From the NCBI GenBank assembly GCA_905216095.1, contig CAJMSQ010000008.1, positions 11,775 to 75,774 on the forward strand: a DNA stretch of 64,000 bases, read 5' to 3'. The notes under the pieces are model-generated. The model had not been told where the DNA came from and did not search any database. It was given only the letters and a program-made list of their open reading frames with translations. Below, piece by piece: positions 1-7,069 of this stretch. A program made the translations under genes and the position numbers. The DNA is from an uncultured bacterium. Lineage in GTDB: Bacteria > Bacteroidota > Bacteroidia > Bacteroidales > Bacteroidaceae. Every line of letters begins with the position of its first letter. The first letter of the stretch is position 1.

Positions 1-470
1 TGCTGTTCAAGCCCTATCGCGTAGGCGACTGGATTGAAGCCCAGGGCGTGCAGGGCAAGGTCGAGGAAATCCAAATATTCCATACGTTGCTCACGATGGC
101 AGACAACAAGGTCGTGTACGTTCCCAACGGTTCGATGAGCACTGCGGTCATCATCAATTACACCCGCAAGGAGACCCGTCGTCTGGAATGGACAGTCGGC
201 ATCGACTATGGCGAGCAGGTTGAGAAGGCCCGCGCCGCCATTGCCGACGTGCTGGCCGGGGACAGCCGCGTACTGGCCGACCCCGCACCCTTCATCGCCG
301 TTTCGGCATTGGCAGACAGCAGTGTGAACCTCGTTGTCCGCGTGTGGGTGAAACAGGAAGACTACTGGGCCGTGTTCCACGAAACCTACCGTCGCATCTA
401 CGACACCTTCAACGAGCGGGGTATCGACTTCCCCTTCCCGCAACAGACTGTCCACGTCGTCAAGGACTGA
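1..470 (+). CDS. MscS-family mechanosensitive channel, C-terminal part (partial)
   Basis: The reading frame is already open at the left edge (codon boundary at base 3), so the N-terminus and membrane helices lie outside the window. The visible protein begins LFKPYRVGDWIEAQG, followed by VEEIQIFHTLL and DNKVVYVPNG. This is the conserved beta-domain signature of small-conductance mechanosensitive channels, just after the pore helix. The remaining ~110 residues fit the cytoplasmic alpha/beta cage and end in a short tail. The role by family is pressure-gated solute release from the inner membrane. It sits upstream of rpsU on the same strand, but a gap of 229 bases with its own promoter separates them. 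The ATG at 48 is internal to the domain and not a real start. Confidence 0.85.
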   Translation, partial: LFKPYRVGDWIEAQGVQGKVEEIQIFHTLLTMADNKVVYVPNGSMSTAVIINYTRKETRRLEWTVGIDYGEQVEKARAAIADVLAGDSRVLADPAPFIAVSALADSSVNLVVRVWVKQEDYWAVFHETYRRIYDTFNERGIDFPFPQQTVHVVKD

Positions 471-611
471 GACCGTGGCCGCCCCGGGCGGGAACGGAGC
501 CCGATGCCGGATTTTTCCTTCCCGGGATGAAGCTTAAACGCTTTTCCGGCGCATCCGAGTGGCCGTCCAACCCTGAAAAAACGGACCTGAAGCCGAAAAA
601 AACGAGTAAAG

Positions 612-643
612 TTTGCTGAATACAAAAATATTATCTAATTTTG
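612..643 (+). promoter_or_regulatory. rpsU promoter (Bacteroidetes sigma-AB type)
   Basis: TTTG at 612-615, a 20-nt spacer and TAATTTTG at 636-643 match the Bacteroidetes -33/-7 consensus exactly. Transcription should start near 649, about 50 nt before rpsU. Confidence 0.8.
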
Positions 644-699
644 CAAGCCGCAAGAACTATGCAAATTAAGTAACAACAAAATAAAAACAAAGCAACAAA

Positions 700-891
700 A
701 TGATTGTAGTACCTGTAAAGGAAGGCGAAAACATTGAACGCGCCCTCAAAAAATTCAAGAGAAAGTTCGAAAAAACCGGTGTAGTGAAGGAACTCCGTCG
801 CCGCCAGCAGTTCGACAAGCCCTCCGTACTGAAGCGCTTGGCCAAGGAACATGCGGTTTACGTACAGAAGCTCCACGCTGCCGAGGACTGA
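700..891 (+). CDS. rpsU: 30S ribosomal protein S21
   Basis: This is a 63-residue basic protein starting MIVVPVKEGENIERALKKFKRKFEKTG and continuing into VVKELRRRQQFDKPSVLKR. That is the standard bS21 sequence, and the length is normal for Bacteroidetes. S21 binds the 30S platform near the 16S 3' end and affects initiation. The ATG at 700 follows an A-rich leader with no Shine-Dalgarno, which is usual for this phylum. As I recall, in Bacteroides rpsU leads the cluster containing a tyrosine recombinase, hpf, tuf and rpoBC. Here about 20 kb of other DNA lies between rpsU and hpf. The gene has its own promoter (612-643) and terminator (921-963). Confidence 0.97.
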   Translation: MIVVPVKEGENIERALKKFKRKFEKTGVVKELRRRQQFDKPSVLKRLAKEHAVYVQKLHAAED

Positions 892-920
892 TATTGTCGG
901 ACGCAGTTACCTTATAACGT

Positions 921-963
921 AACGGACGCGGGAAGCATCAGCTTCCGCGTCCGTTGCGTTTCT
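921..963 (+). terminator. Intrinsic terminator after rpsU
   Basis: The arms AACGGACGCG/GGAAGC and GCTTCCGCGTCCGTT form a ~15-bp stem with one bulged G and an ATCA loop, followed by TGCGTTTCTGT. It lies 30 nt after the rpsU stop and should end an rpsU mRNA of about 300 nt. Confidence 0.75.
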
Positions 964-1069
964 GTCTATATGTCATCCGCCCGTTGTCCGGAGGCCGCTC
1001 AGGCCACCTGTTCTCGGGCTTTCTTTCAAAAATCCTGCATCTTCAGGAAAGTGCGCATCCGACCTGCAT

Positions 1070-1576
1070 TTATATCAGCTTCCAACGTTCTATTCTCTCT
1101 TCTGTCAGTTCCCGGGGCAACCTTGTGTTGATGCGGACAAGCTCTTTTAATTTTTCTATGGCGCAGGTCGCCGTGATGATATGCCGCTCCACCAGTTCGT
1201 CGAATACATATAGGATGCCCCGTACCGTTACGCCGGAATCAATGGCCCTGTTGCGCAATTGTCTGTCGCCCGTGAGCAAGGTATAACCGTTTACCTTCGC
1301 GTACCGCCATACCGCGCAGTCGATGGTGGAAAGGTTGCCGGGAGTAGAATTCTGCAGGTTCAATATTTCAACCAACTCTTCCGGATTCGTTTTCTTCAAT
1401 GTCAGTGCGCCTGAGTCTATGAATTTTTTCACGGCGCTGCGCTGATTTTCATCTTTCAACTCATTTACGACGAAGTCCAATGTGTGTACCTCAAACGGAA
1501 GCCGGAAAAACTCGTCAAGAAAGCCAATCAGGAAGAGATCGATGAATATGTTCGTGTCGTTTACTACGATTTCCAT
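1070..1576 (-). CDS. PIN-domain protein, putative toxin-type RNase
   Basis: The protein is 168 residues. The acidic residues expected of a PIN ribonuclease are visible in order: D7 in VVNDTNIFIDL, E39 in VVNELKDE, D86 in LSTIDCAVW and D104 in LLTGDRQLRNRA. PIN proteins of this size are usually Mg-dependent RNases acting as toxins of toxin-antitoxin pairs. Its ATG (complement 1574-1576) starts on the base after the TAA stop of the upstream HTH-ImmA gene, so the two must be co-transcribed and are probably translationally coupled. No small classical antitoxin is adjacent, so the HTH-peptidase partner is the likely controller. Toxicity and RNA target cannot be read from sequence. Confidence 0.85.
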   Translation of the reverse strand: MEIVVNDTNIFIDLFLIGFLDEFFRLPFEVHTLDFVVNELKDENQRSAVKKFIDSGALTLKKTNPEELVEILNLQNSTPGNLSTIDCAVWRYAKVNGYTLLTGDRQLRNRAIDSGVTVRGILYVFDELVERHIITATCAIEKLKELVRINTRLPRELTEERIERWKLI

Positions 1577-2629
1577 TTATACGAGTGCCAATCTGTTTCT
1601 GACTTCGTTTATCGGACAGCCCAGCAGTACGCTTGCCTTGCTGATTGAGATGATTTCACTTGCCAATGCCCTATACACCAGTCGGTCGAAGCGGGTAGAC
1701 ACTTCCGGCTTGGTGCGGTTTTTTTCCACGGATGCCCTGAAGTCGGTGACGGCATGTTTTTTCTTTTGAAAAGTTTTGTACCTGTTTTCGGTGATGATGT
1801 TCAGGTAGCGGGCCTTGTACATGAGTGCGTCTATGGAGATGCCGAATTGTTCTTGTACCGTTTTCAGTTCCTGTAGCGAAATGTCCGCACGCCGCTCACC
1901 GATTTTCTGGATGAACGCTTCCCTGGATATCAGCATTTCGCTTGCAAACAGGTTGCATAGTTTCTCCACCCGTTTGTTGTCAGTCGAGGCATCGAAAGAC
2001 AGCAGCAGATGTCCGAGTTCGTGAAGCGCGGTAAAGCGTTTGTGTTCGCTTGCAAAGTTCTTGTTCAGAACGACGACGGGGATGCTATTGCTTACGTATC
2101 CGCTCAGACCGTCGAACGATGCGGGAGCGTCAATCTCTATCACCTTTATCCGGTTCTCTTCCAGTACCTCAATCAGATTGTTGATACCGTCCTCACCTAT
2201 TTTCCAGTCGTTCTTGATGCGTGCCACAATGGGAAAGACGTCGTCCTCGCCTTCTATTTTTACGTTGCTGTAAGGATGTCGGAATGCTGCGTCCGTGTCA
2301 GTGATCGATTCAATCTCGAAATAGCGTTCGAGCCTGTCCTTGACCACTTCTTTTATGGATTCAATCTGCTTTACGCCCAGCTTGGACTTTTTGCGGAACT
2401 CGATGTTGTCGATTTCCACGGTGAGCGGGCGAAAAAAATAGTCAAGCGGCATTTCCAAAGCGTTGGACAAAGCGATGAGAATGGTACTGTCGGGCATCAT
2501 TTTCCCTGCCTCGTATTTCGAGACGGATTGCTTCGACAATACGTTCCCGGTCTTTCTGACCAGTTCGTCCATTGAAAGTCCGCGCATCACGCGGGCGTGT
2601 TTCAGTCGGATGGCAAATATTTCGTTCAT
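1577..2629 (-). CDS. HTH (XRE) - ImmA/IrrE-type zinc metallopeptidase fusion
   Basis: The protein is 350 residues from the ATG at complement 2627-2629. An open frame continues further upstream but lacks domain character, and the promoter lies just before this ATG. Residues 5-65 form an XRE/Cro-like HTH (RLKHARVMRGLSMDELV...SKQSVSKYEAGKMMP). Residues ~155-290 carry the COG2856 peptidase, with the zinc motif HELGH at 203-207 and a third-ligand glutamate, E231, in FASEML. Characterised ImmA/IrrE proteins cleave a phage-type or DdrO-type repressor; here the DNA-binding part is fused to the peptidase. The gene runs directly into the PIN gene. Inference: it senses a signal and autoregulates the PIN gene through the 2643-2680 inverted repeat. 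Confidence 0.88.
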   Translation of the reverse strand: MNEIFAIRLKHARVMRGLSMDELVRKTGNVLSKQSVSKYEAGKMMPDSTILIALSNALEMPLDYFFRPLTVEIDNIEFRKKSKLGVKQIESIKEVVKDRLERYFEIESITDTDAAFRHPYSNVKIEGEDDVFPIVARIKNDWKIGEDGINNLIEVLEENRIKVIEIDAPASFDGLSGYVSNSIPVVVLNKNFASEHKRFTALHELGHLLLSFDASTDNKRVEKLCNLFASEMLISREAFIQKIGERRADISLQELKTVQEQFGISIDALMYKARYLNIITENRYKTFQKKKHAVTDFRASVEKNRTKPEVSTRFDRLVYRALASEIISISKASVLLGCPINEVRNRLALV

Positions 2630-2642
2630 TTCAGTTCTGTCA

Positions 2643-2680
2643 GGTTTACAAAAGTACGAAGAAAAGATAGATTGTAAACC
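2643..2680 (-). promoter_or_regulatory. Promoter with overlapping inverted-repeat operator for the ImmA-PIN operon
   Basis: On the minus strand TACTTTTG (complement 2649-2656) is a good -7 element 20-27 nt before the ATG. It is flanked by a perfect 9-bp inverted repeat, GGTTTACAA at 2643-2651 and TTGTAAACC at 2672-2680. The half-sites are 29 bp centre to centre, and one overlaps the -7 box. This is the arrangement expected of an autoregulatory site bound by the HTH domain of the first gene. Confidence 0.65.
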
Positions 2681-2839
2681 TTTTTGAAAACGAATGTTTC
2701 TTAAAGGAGGAACTTTTTCCTGCTTAGGTCGTTTTTTACCCGGATTTCCCGTTGTCCGGGCGCCGTTTCTACGGCGGAACAGGCTGATACATTTCTCAGA
2801 AATCATATTCCCCGGAAATGAATGAGTTGTGAAAATAGA

Positions 2840-2889
2840 AGATATACCTTCTAAAATCTGCGAAAAATGCAATTTTAGAAGGTATATCT
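2840..2889. terminator. Perfect 18-bp A+T-rich hairpin between xer and the ImmA operon
   Basis: Arms 2840-2857 and 2872-2889 are exact reverse complements (agatataccttctaaaat and its complement) around a 14-nt loop. The hairpin lies 26 nt beyond the stop of the minus-strand recombinase gene, so it probably terminates that transcript. There is no long T-tract on either side. A palindromic mobile remnant is the alternative. Confidence 0.55.
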
Positions 2890-2915
2890 CCCCAAAATCG
2901 TATTTATGCCCTGTC

Positions 2916-3818
2916 TCATTCCTCTTTGCTGCGCGGGTGCGCCTTTTCGTAGGCCTTGCGCAGTTCGGCAAACGATGTGTGCGTGTACACTTGCGTGGTG
3001 TTCAGACTTTCATGCCCTAATAGTTCTTTCACCGCCTCGATGTCCGCGCCGTTGTTCAGCATGACGGTGGCAAAGGTGTGGCGCAATACGTGCGGAGTCC
3101 GTTTCTTTTGCGCGGTCACCAATGACAGGTAACCCTTCACCGTTTCCCGCACCTGCGCCACCGTCATCCGCTTTCCGTTTCCGGCCGGGAACATCGCCGT
3201 GGTGTGCCGTCCGTGTTCCGCCCGTTCGGGCAGGTAAGCCGCAAAAGCGTCGCGCAGTTCCCGCCCGAAGGGCACGATGCGCTGTTTGTTACGTTTGCCC
3301 GTCACCTTCAGTTCCCCGTTGTCCGTATCCACGTCGCCGGTGTCCAGTCCCACCAGTTCCGACACGCGCAGCCCCGTGGTGTAAAAGGTCAGCAGGATGA
3401 GGCGGTCCCTCCGTCCCTCGAAAGTGGGCGGGAATGTCACCTTGTCGAGCAGCCGGTCCATTTCCGACTGTTTCAGAAAGGCCGGCAGCGGGCGGTGTGT
3501 CTTCGGATTGACAACGCGCTGCATGGGATTGTGCGTAACATGGCCCGTCAGCAGCAGGTAGCGGTAGAAAGAGCGCAGCACGCTCAGGTCGCGTTTCACC
3601 GTCTGTGCCTGTATGCCTTTCTGCATGAGCGATGCCATCCACCGGCGCACGATGTCGCTGTCCACCTCCCGCCATCCCGGAGCGCCCTCCAGTGCGGCGC
3701 AGAAGTCGGCGAAGTGGCGCAGCACGTCCCCGTAGTAGCGTGTTGTCGCCGGCGAGTATCCCCGGTCAGCCGTCAGGTATTCCAGAAATCCCCTGATGCG
3801 TTCTTCCTGTCCGTCCAT
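2916..3818 (-). CDS. XerC/XerD-type tyrosine recombinase
   Basis: The protein is 300 residues from the ATG at complement 3816-3818. The N-terminal SAM-like core-binding domain (residues 1-90) contains RGYSPATTRYYGDVL. The catalytic domain shows all active-site residues: the Arg in TTGLRVSELVGLD, the Lys in KVTGKRNKQRIVP, HVLRH, GHESLNTTQ and the nucleophile in VYTHTS. The size and lack of extra domains fit chromosome-dimer resolution (dif-type) rather than a phage integrase. An in-frame ATG six codons upstream lies above the predicted transcription start and is rejected. As I recall, a tyrosine recombinase gene normally sits between rpsU and hpf in Bacteroides. Here it faces rpsU on the opposite strand. 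XerC versus XerD cannot be decided from sequence alone. Confidence 0.9.
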   Translation of the reverse strand: MDGQEERIRGFLEYLTADRGYSPATTRYYGDVLRHFADFCAALEGAPGWREVDSDIVRRWMASLMQKGIQAQTVKRDLSVLRSFYRYLLLTGHVTHNPMQRVVNPKTHRPLPAFLKQSEMDRLLDKVTFPPTFEGRRDRLILLTFYTTGLRVSELVGLDTGDVDTDNGELKVTGKRNKQRIVPFGRELRDAFAAYLPERAEHGRHTTAMFPAGNGKRMTVAQVRETVKGYLSLVTAQKKRTPHVLRHTFATVMLNNGADIEAVKELLGHESLNTTQVYTHTSFAELRKAYEKAHPRSKEE

Positions 3819-3822
3819 GGTG

Positions 3823-3830
3823 CAAAGATA
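3823..3830 (-). promoter_or_regulatory. -7 element of the recombinase gene, predicted leaderless
   Basis: TATCTTTG (complement 3823-3830) is a perfect -7 box and ends only 4 nt before the chosen ATG. In Bacteroidetes initiation falls about 5-7 nt after this box, so the mRNA would begin at or next to the A of the ATG. The -33 box is not well formed. Confidence 0.5.
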
Positions 3831-4014
3831 GTGCAAATTGAGTGCAATAAGCTTGCTTAATTGCCGAAATGCCGCCTATCTTATGTAAAGATAGTGATTT
3901 TCATGGGGACGGTTGGGGACGGTTCGGGGTTTTGTGGCGGATTGTTCCCGGCGGACGCGGTGTTGTGCGGGAGTATGGACGGGAAAATCCATTTTCGGGG
4001 CGGGATGCCGTGTT

Positions 4015-4102
4015 GTAGGGACGCGATTCATCGCGTCCACAAGGGACATTGGAGATTTTATTCGATGTATATCCCGGCGGACGCGATGAATCGCGTCCCT
4101 AC
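4015..4102. repeat. REP/BIME-like pair of palindromes
   Basis: A 24-bp arm (4015-4038, beginning GTAGGGACGCGATTC) is repeated as an exact reverse complement at 4079-4102 with 40 nt between them. Each arm is itself a hairpin (GGACGCGAT, TC, ATCGCGTCC). Paired head-to-head REPs of this kind are typical of intergenic BIMEs mobilised by RAYT transposases. No transposase gene is in the window. Confidence 0.7.
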
Positions 4103-4145
4103 GTGCGGGTGGTCCGTTACAACGTGCGACAATGATATTGCGATT

Positions 4146-4393
4146 TTAACACAATTTGCTTTCGGGCCGAAAATGTATTATCTTTGCAGTGCTAAAGTGC
4201 GGGGACGGTGTGAAACCGTCCCTTTTTTCGTGCTCGAAGGCCCGTTTCAGGGAGATACTGTCCCTGTGACGGGATTTTTTAGATGCCTTGTAGTTTTTCG
4301 CAGAAGCCATGTAGGCATTTCCGGCCCTGCATGTAGGCAAAACTACAAGGCATGTACGTTGTCCGGAATGTGCATGAAAGTTAAAAATGTTAA
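4146..4393 (+). repeat. 247-nt repeat family, copy 1
   Basis: The element runs from TTAACA (4146-4151) to TGTTAA (4388-4393), 248 nt. It contains a promoter (TTTG 4155-4158, 20 nt, TATCTTTG 4179-4186), a terminator hairpin (GGGACGGT 4202-4209, ACCGTCCC 4215-4222, then T6), and a 15-bp perfect inverted repeat (4283-4297 with 4339-4353). Inside that repeat the motif CATGTAGGC occurs twice. It matches copies at 19281, 43713, 51775 and 63608. Confidence 0.85.
4191..4228 (+). ncRNA. Predicted ~38-nt promoter-terminator RNA in repeat copy 1
   Basis: Transcription from the promoter at 4155-4186 should start near 4191-4193 and reach a strong hairpin with a U6 tract ending at 4228. The product would be almost only the hairpin plus a ~10-nt 5' tail. 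The same arrangement occurs in all five repeat copies. Its existence as an RNA is inference. Confidence 0.45.
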
Positions 4394-4551
4394 TGTCGGA
4401 CACGGGGCTTTGTGTGGATGTCGGGATGGACAAACAGGGGCCGCTCGGATCGGTTCGGGGCAGATGCTTTCTTTTGTCCGGTAAATGGATTTTTAAGTCC
4501 GTTTGCGTAAATTTTTATAAAAATATAACAATTGGTGAATAGGTGAAAAGA

Positions 4552-4588
4552 TGCACAAAATGTTATATTTTGTGCAATGGGGGGGGGG
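4552..4588. repeat. 10-bp inverted repeat next to a G10 tract upstream of the fimbria operon
   Basis: TGCACAAAAT (4552-4561) and ATTTTGTGCA (4567-4576) flank a 5-nt loop. Two bases later a run of ten G residues begins (4579-4588). The tract lies about 105 nt upstream of the fimbria promoter -33 box, and homopolymers of this length are prone to slippage. Confidence 0.6.
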
Positions 4589-4692
4589 TAATTTTTAACA
4601 TTTTGGAAGACAAAATGAAATTTTTGAGCCTTTTGTTATCTTCTTGATATATAGATAATCCCTGTTTTTAGGATGAAAAAGTAAAGAAAAAG

Positions 4693-4724
4693 TTTGGCTG
4701 AGGTGTCAAAGTGTCGTACATTTG
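4693..4724 (+). promoter_or_regulatory. Fimbria operon promoter
   Basis: TTTG (4693-4696), exactly 20 nt, and TACATTTG (4717-4724) give a full-consensus promoter. The expected start near 4730 leaves a ~150-nt untranslated leader before the first gene. Confidence 0.8.
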
Positions 4725-4880
4725 TATTTTATATATGACCGGAAGGTTTATATAGGTGAGTGAAAAAATGTAAAAAGTGACAAAACGGAAGAATGCCGGG
4801 AGCGGCTGTTCCGGATGCTCCTTTTCGTGGGCAACTTTTGACAATGTAGTACAAGCCTGTGGCTTCAGTTGTTAAAGTAG

Positions 4881-5486
4881 ATGAAAGATAATAGCGATTT
4901 GCAGATAACTGCATTTGCATGGCAGAGGCGCGTTTTCTTCTGGCTGTTTCTGTCCTGCCTGTTTCTGTCCGTCCGCGCCCAGCAGGTGGCTTTGAAGACC
5001 AACCTGCTGTACGATGCGACCCTGACACCCAATCTCGGTGTCGAGTTGGGCGTGTCCCGTCGCGGTACGGTGCAGCTGTTTTACGGTTTCAACCCCTGGA
5101 AGTTTTCGGAGACGAAGCAGACGCGCCACTGGGTGCTGATGCCCGAGTACCGTTTCTGGACCTGTCAGCGGTTCAACGGTCACTTTTTCGGTGTTCACGC
5201 CATGGGCGGCCAGTTCAACGTGGCCGGTGTCAAGTTGCCCTTCGGTCTGTTCGACGAACTGCGGGACCGCCGCTACGAGGGCCGTTTCATCGGTGGCGGC
5301 GTCACCTACGGCTATCAGTGGATACTGTCCCGCCACTGGAACTTCGAGGCCTCGGTGGGCGTGGGCTACGACTACATTAAATATAAAGAGTTCGGCTGCG
5401 GCACTTGCGGCCCGAAACACGCGGACAGGCACCGCCACTATTTCGGTCCCACAAAGGCTGCGCTCAGTCTGTCCTATATCTTTTGA
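4881..5486 (+). CDS. DUF3575 outer-membrane protein of the fimbria operon
   Basis: The protein is 201 residues. A hydrophobic segment (FFWLFLSCLFLSVRAQ, about residues 19-34) serves as signal peptide and leads into VALKTNLLYDATLTPNLGVELG, the usual start of DUF3575 proteins. The rest is rich in alternating aromatic strands and ends in LSLSYIF, as expected of a small outer-membrane beta-barrel. DUF3575 genes commonly open Bacteroidales Mfa-type fimbria operons, next to DUF3868. The exact role is not established; assembly or anchoring at the outer membrane is likely. It is first in the operon, 150 nt from the promoter, and the next gene begins 21 nt after its stop. Confidence 0.82.
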   Translation: MKDNSDLQITAFAWQRRVFFWLFLSCLFLSVRAQQVALKTNLLYDATLTPNLGVELGVSRRGTVQLFYGFNPWKFSETKQTRHWVLMPEYRFWTCQRFNGHFFGVHAMGGQFNVAGVKLPFGLFDELRDRRYEGRFIGGGVTYGYQWILSRHWNFEASVGVGYDYIKYKEFGCGTCGPKHADRHRHYFGPTKAALSLSYIF

Positions 5487-5507
5487 CCTTTCAAACTACC
5501 GGAGATT

Positions 5508-6959
5508 ATGAGAACCCATATCCGCCACACCTTATTATATATAATGTGCGCCGTCCTGCTGACGATGGCCGCCATGCCGCATACCCTCCGTGCCCAGGAA
5601 GCCGTCCGGACGTCCGGCGGGCTTGTGCTGAACAATGTGACCGCCGAACGTGCCGGCGACTTCCTGCTTGTGGGCATGGACCTGTGTTTCGATGGCGTCG
5701 ATGTGCCGTCCAACCGCATGTTGGCCTATAGTCCCGTCGTGCGGGGCCGCAACGGCGAGTCCGTGGTGCTGCCTGCCGTGCTGCTCACAGGGCGCCGCCA
5801 GCACTATGTCTATCTGCGCGAGGGCAGTGCCGCCTATCCCGACGCCCGCGAGGTGCGCCGCGATAACGGTCGTCCGCAGACCGAACATTACACCCACAGC
5901 ATACCGTTCGAACAGTGGATGGCTCACGCCACCGTAAGCCTCATCGAGGATTCGTGCGGCTGCGGGCTCAGCCTCGCTTCGCGCGTGGACGACGTGCTGC
6001 GCCTGCACGGCCGGCCGCGTACCCCCGTATGCGCCTACATCGTCCCCGTTCCGGCCGAGGTGAAAGCCTATGCCATAGAGGGCCGGGCCTATCTTGACTT
6101 CCCTGTGAACCGCACCGAGATTCATCCCGACTATCGCCGCAATCCGCAGGAGCTGCTCAAGATTGTGGAAAGCATCGACCGCGTGCGCAATGACAGCAAT
6201 GCCGTCATCAAGGCCGTAGCCATTCACGGCTATGCCTCGCCCGAGGGTACGTATGCCAACAACGAGCGGCTCTCGAAAGGCCGTGCCGCCGCGCTGCGCG
6301 ACTATGTGAGCAACCTTTACCGCTTCGGCGACGACGTCAGGTTCAGCATAGACAATACGCCCGAGGACTGGGCGGGGCTGGACAGCCTGGTGGCGCGGAG
6401 CAACCTCGGCATGAAGGACGAACTGCTGGCGCTCATCCGCTCCGGCATGGAACCTGACGAACGGGAGGAGGAGATAAAGCGGCGCTGGCCCGAGGCCTAC
6501 CGCTTCATGCTCGGTACGTGGTATCCCGCGTTGCGGCGCTCCGACTACACTGTCAGCTACGAGGTGAAACCTTTTACCACACCCGAGAGCGCGAAACGCA
6601 TCTATCTGGAAAAACCGGAACAGTTGTCGCTCAACGAACTCTATATGGTGGCCGGCACGTACCCGACGGGCAGCGACTCGTGGGCCGGCGTGTTCGAGAC
6701 GGCGGTGCGGCTCTATCCCGACAGCCCGACGGCCAACCTCAACGTGGCCAACGTGGCCATCGCCAACAACGACCTTGACACCGCCGAACGCCATCTGGCG
6801 CTGGCCGGACAGACACCGCAGGCCGTCCACGCCCGGGGCATCGTGGCCCTGTTGCGCGGAGACTACGCCGAGGCGCGCCGACTGCTCGAGGAGGCCCGCG
6901 GGGCGGGAGTGCCCGAGGCCGAAGAAAACCTTCGCATCCTCGGGGAAGTGGAGGACTGA
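5508..6959 (+). CDS. DUF3868 / OmpA-like protein with TPR-like C-terminus
   Basis: The protein is 483 residues with a signal peptide at 1-29 (ending TLRAQ). Residues 30-150 match the DUF3868 pattern (GGLVLNNVTAERAGDFLLVGMDL). An OmpA-type segment follows at about 215-270, with AIHGYASPEGTYANNERLSKGRA, which normally contacts peptidoglycan. The C-terminus (about 395-475) has helical repeats of TPR character (ANNDLDTAERHLALAG, GDYAEARRLLEEA). The family always sits beside DUF3575 and fimbrillin genes, and a periplasmic scaffold for fimbria export or anchoring is a reasonable inference. The major subunit gene follows after 110 nt. Confidence 0.83.
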   Translation: MRTHIRHTLLYIMCAVLLTMAAMPHTLRAQEAVRTSGGLVLNNVTAERAGDFLLVGMDLCFDGVDVPSNRMLAYSPVVRGRNGESVVLPAVLLTGRRQHYVYLREGSAAYPDAREVRRDNGRPQTEHYTHSIPFEQWMAHATVSLIEDSCGCGLSLASRVDDVLRLHGRPRTPVCAYIVPVPAEVKAYAIEGRAYLDFPVNRTEIHPDYRRNPQELLKIVESIDRVRNDSNAVIKAVAIHGYASPEGTYANNERLSKGRAAALRDYVSNLYRFGDDVRFSIDNTPEDWAGLDSLVARSNLGMKDELLALIRSGMEPDEREEEIKRRWPEAYRFMLGTWYPALRRSDYTVSYEVKPFTTPESAKRIYLEKPEQLSLNELYMVAGTYPTGSDSWAGVFETAVRLYPDSPTANLNVANVAIANNDLDTAERHLALAGQTPQAVHARGIVALLRGDYAEARRLLEEARGAGVPEAEENLRILGEVED

Positions 6960-7069
6960 CCGGGAACAACCGCATCCGTGCGTGCATCCGCGTTTCCGCA
7001 CCGGGAACGTCGTCACGGCGGACACGGGAAAACGAAATAAAATTTATTCACCCAATAATTCTTTTAAGT

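Noticed and set aside
2630..2971. N-terminal extension of the HTH-ImmA protein to complement 2971
   Set aside because: It would run through the promoter, the operator and the 18-bp palindrome. The HTH domain begins properly at the ATG 2627-2629.
2916..3818. Xer-type gene as a phage or ICE integrase defining an island
   Set aside because: The length and architecture fit housekeeping XerC/D. No tRNA-end duplication, excisionase or mobility genes are adjacent.
4146..4433. Minus-strand open frame through the 247-nt repeat, with relatives in the other copies (core YMASAKNYKASKKSRHRDS)
   Set aside because: The frame has no ribosome-binding context, runs against the repeat's own promoter, breaks by frameshift in copy 2 and changes beyond recognition in copy 4. 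Similar peptides follow from the shared DNA repeat. A dN/dS test over many copies could still overturn this.
3861..4484. Plus-strand open frame of ~200 codons between xer and the fimbria operon
   Set aside because: It spans the REP pair and repeat copy 1, with no coding character apart from the repeats.
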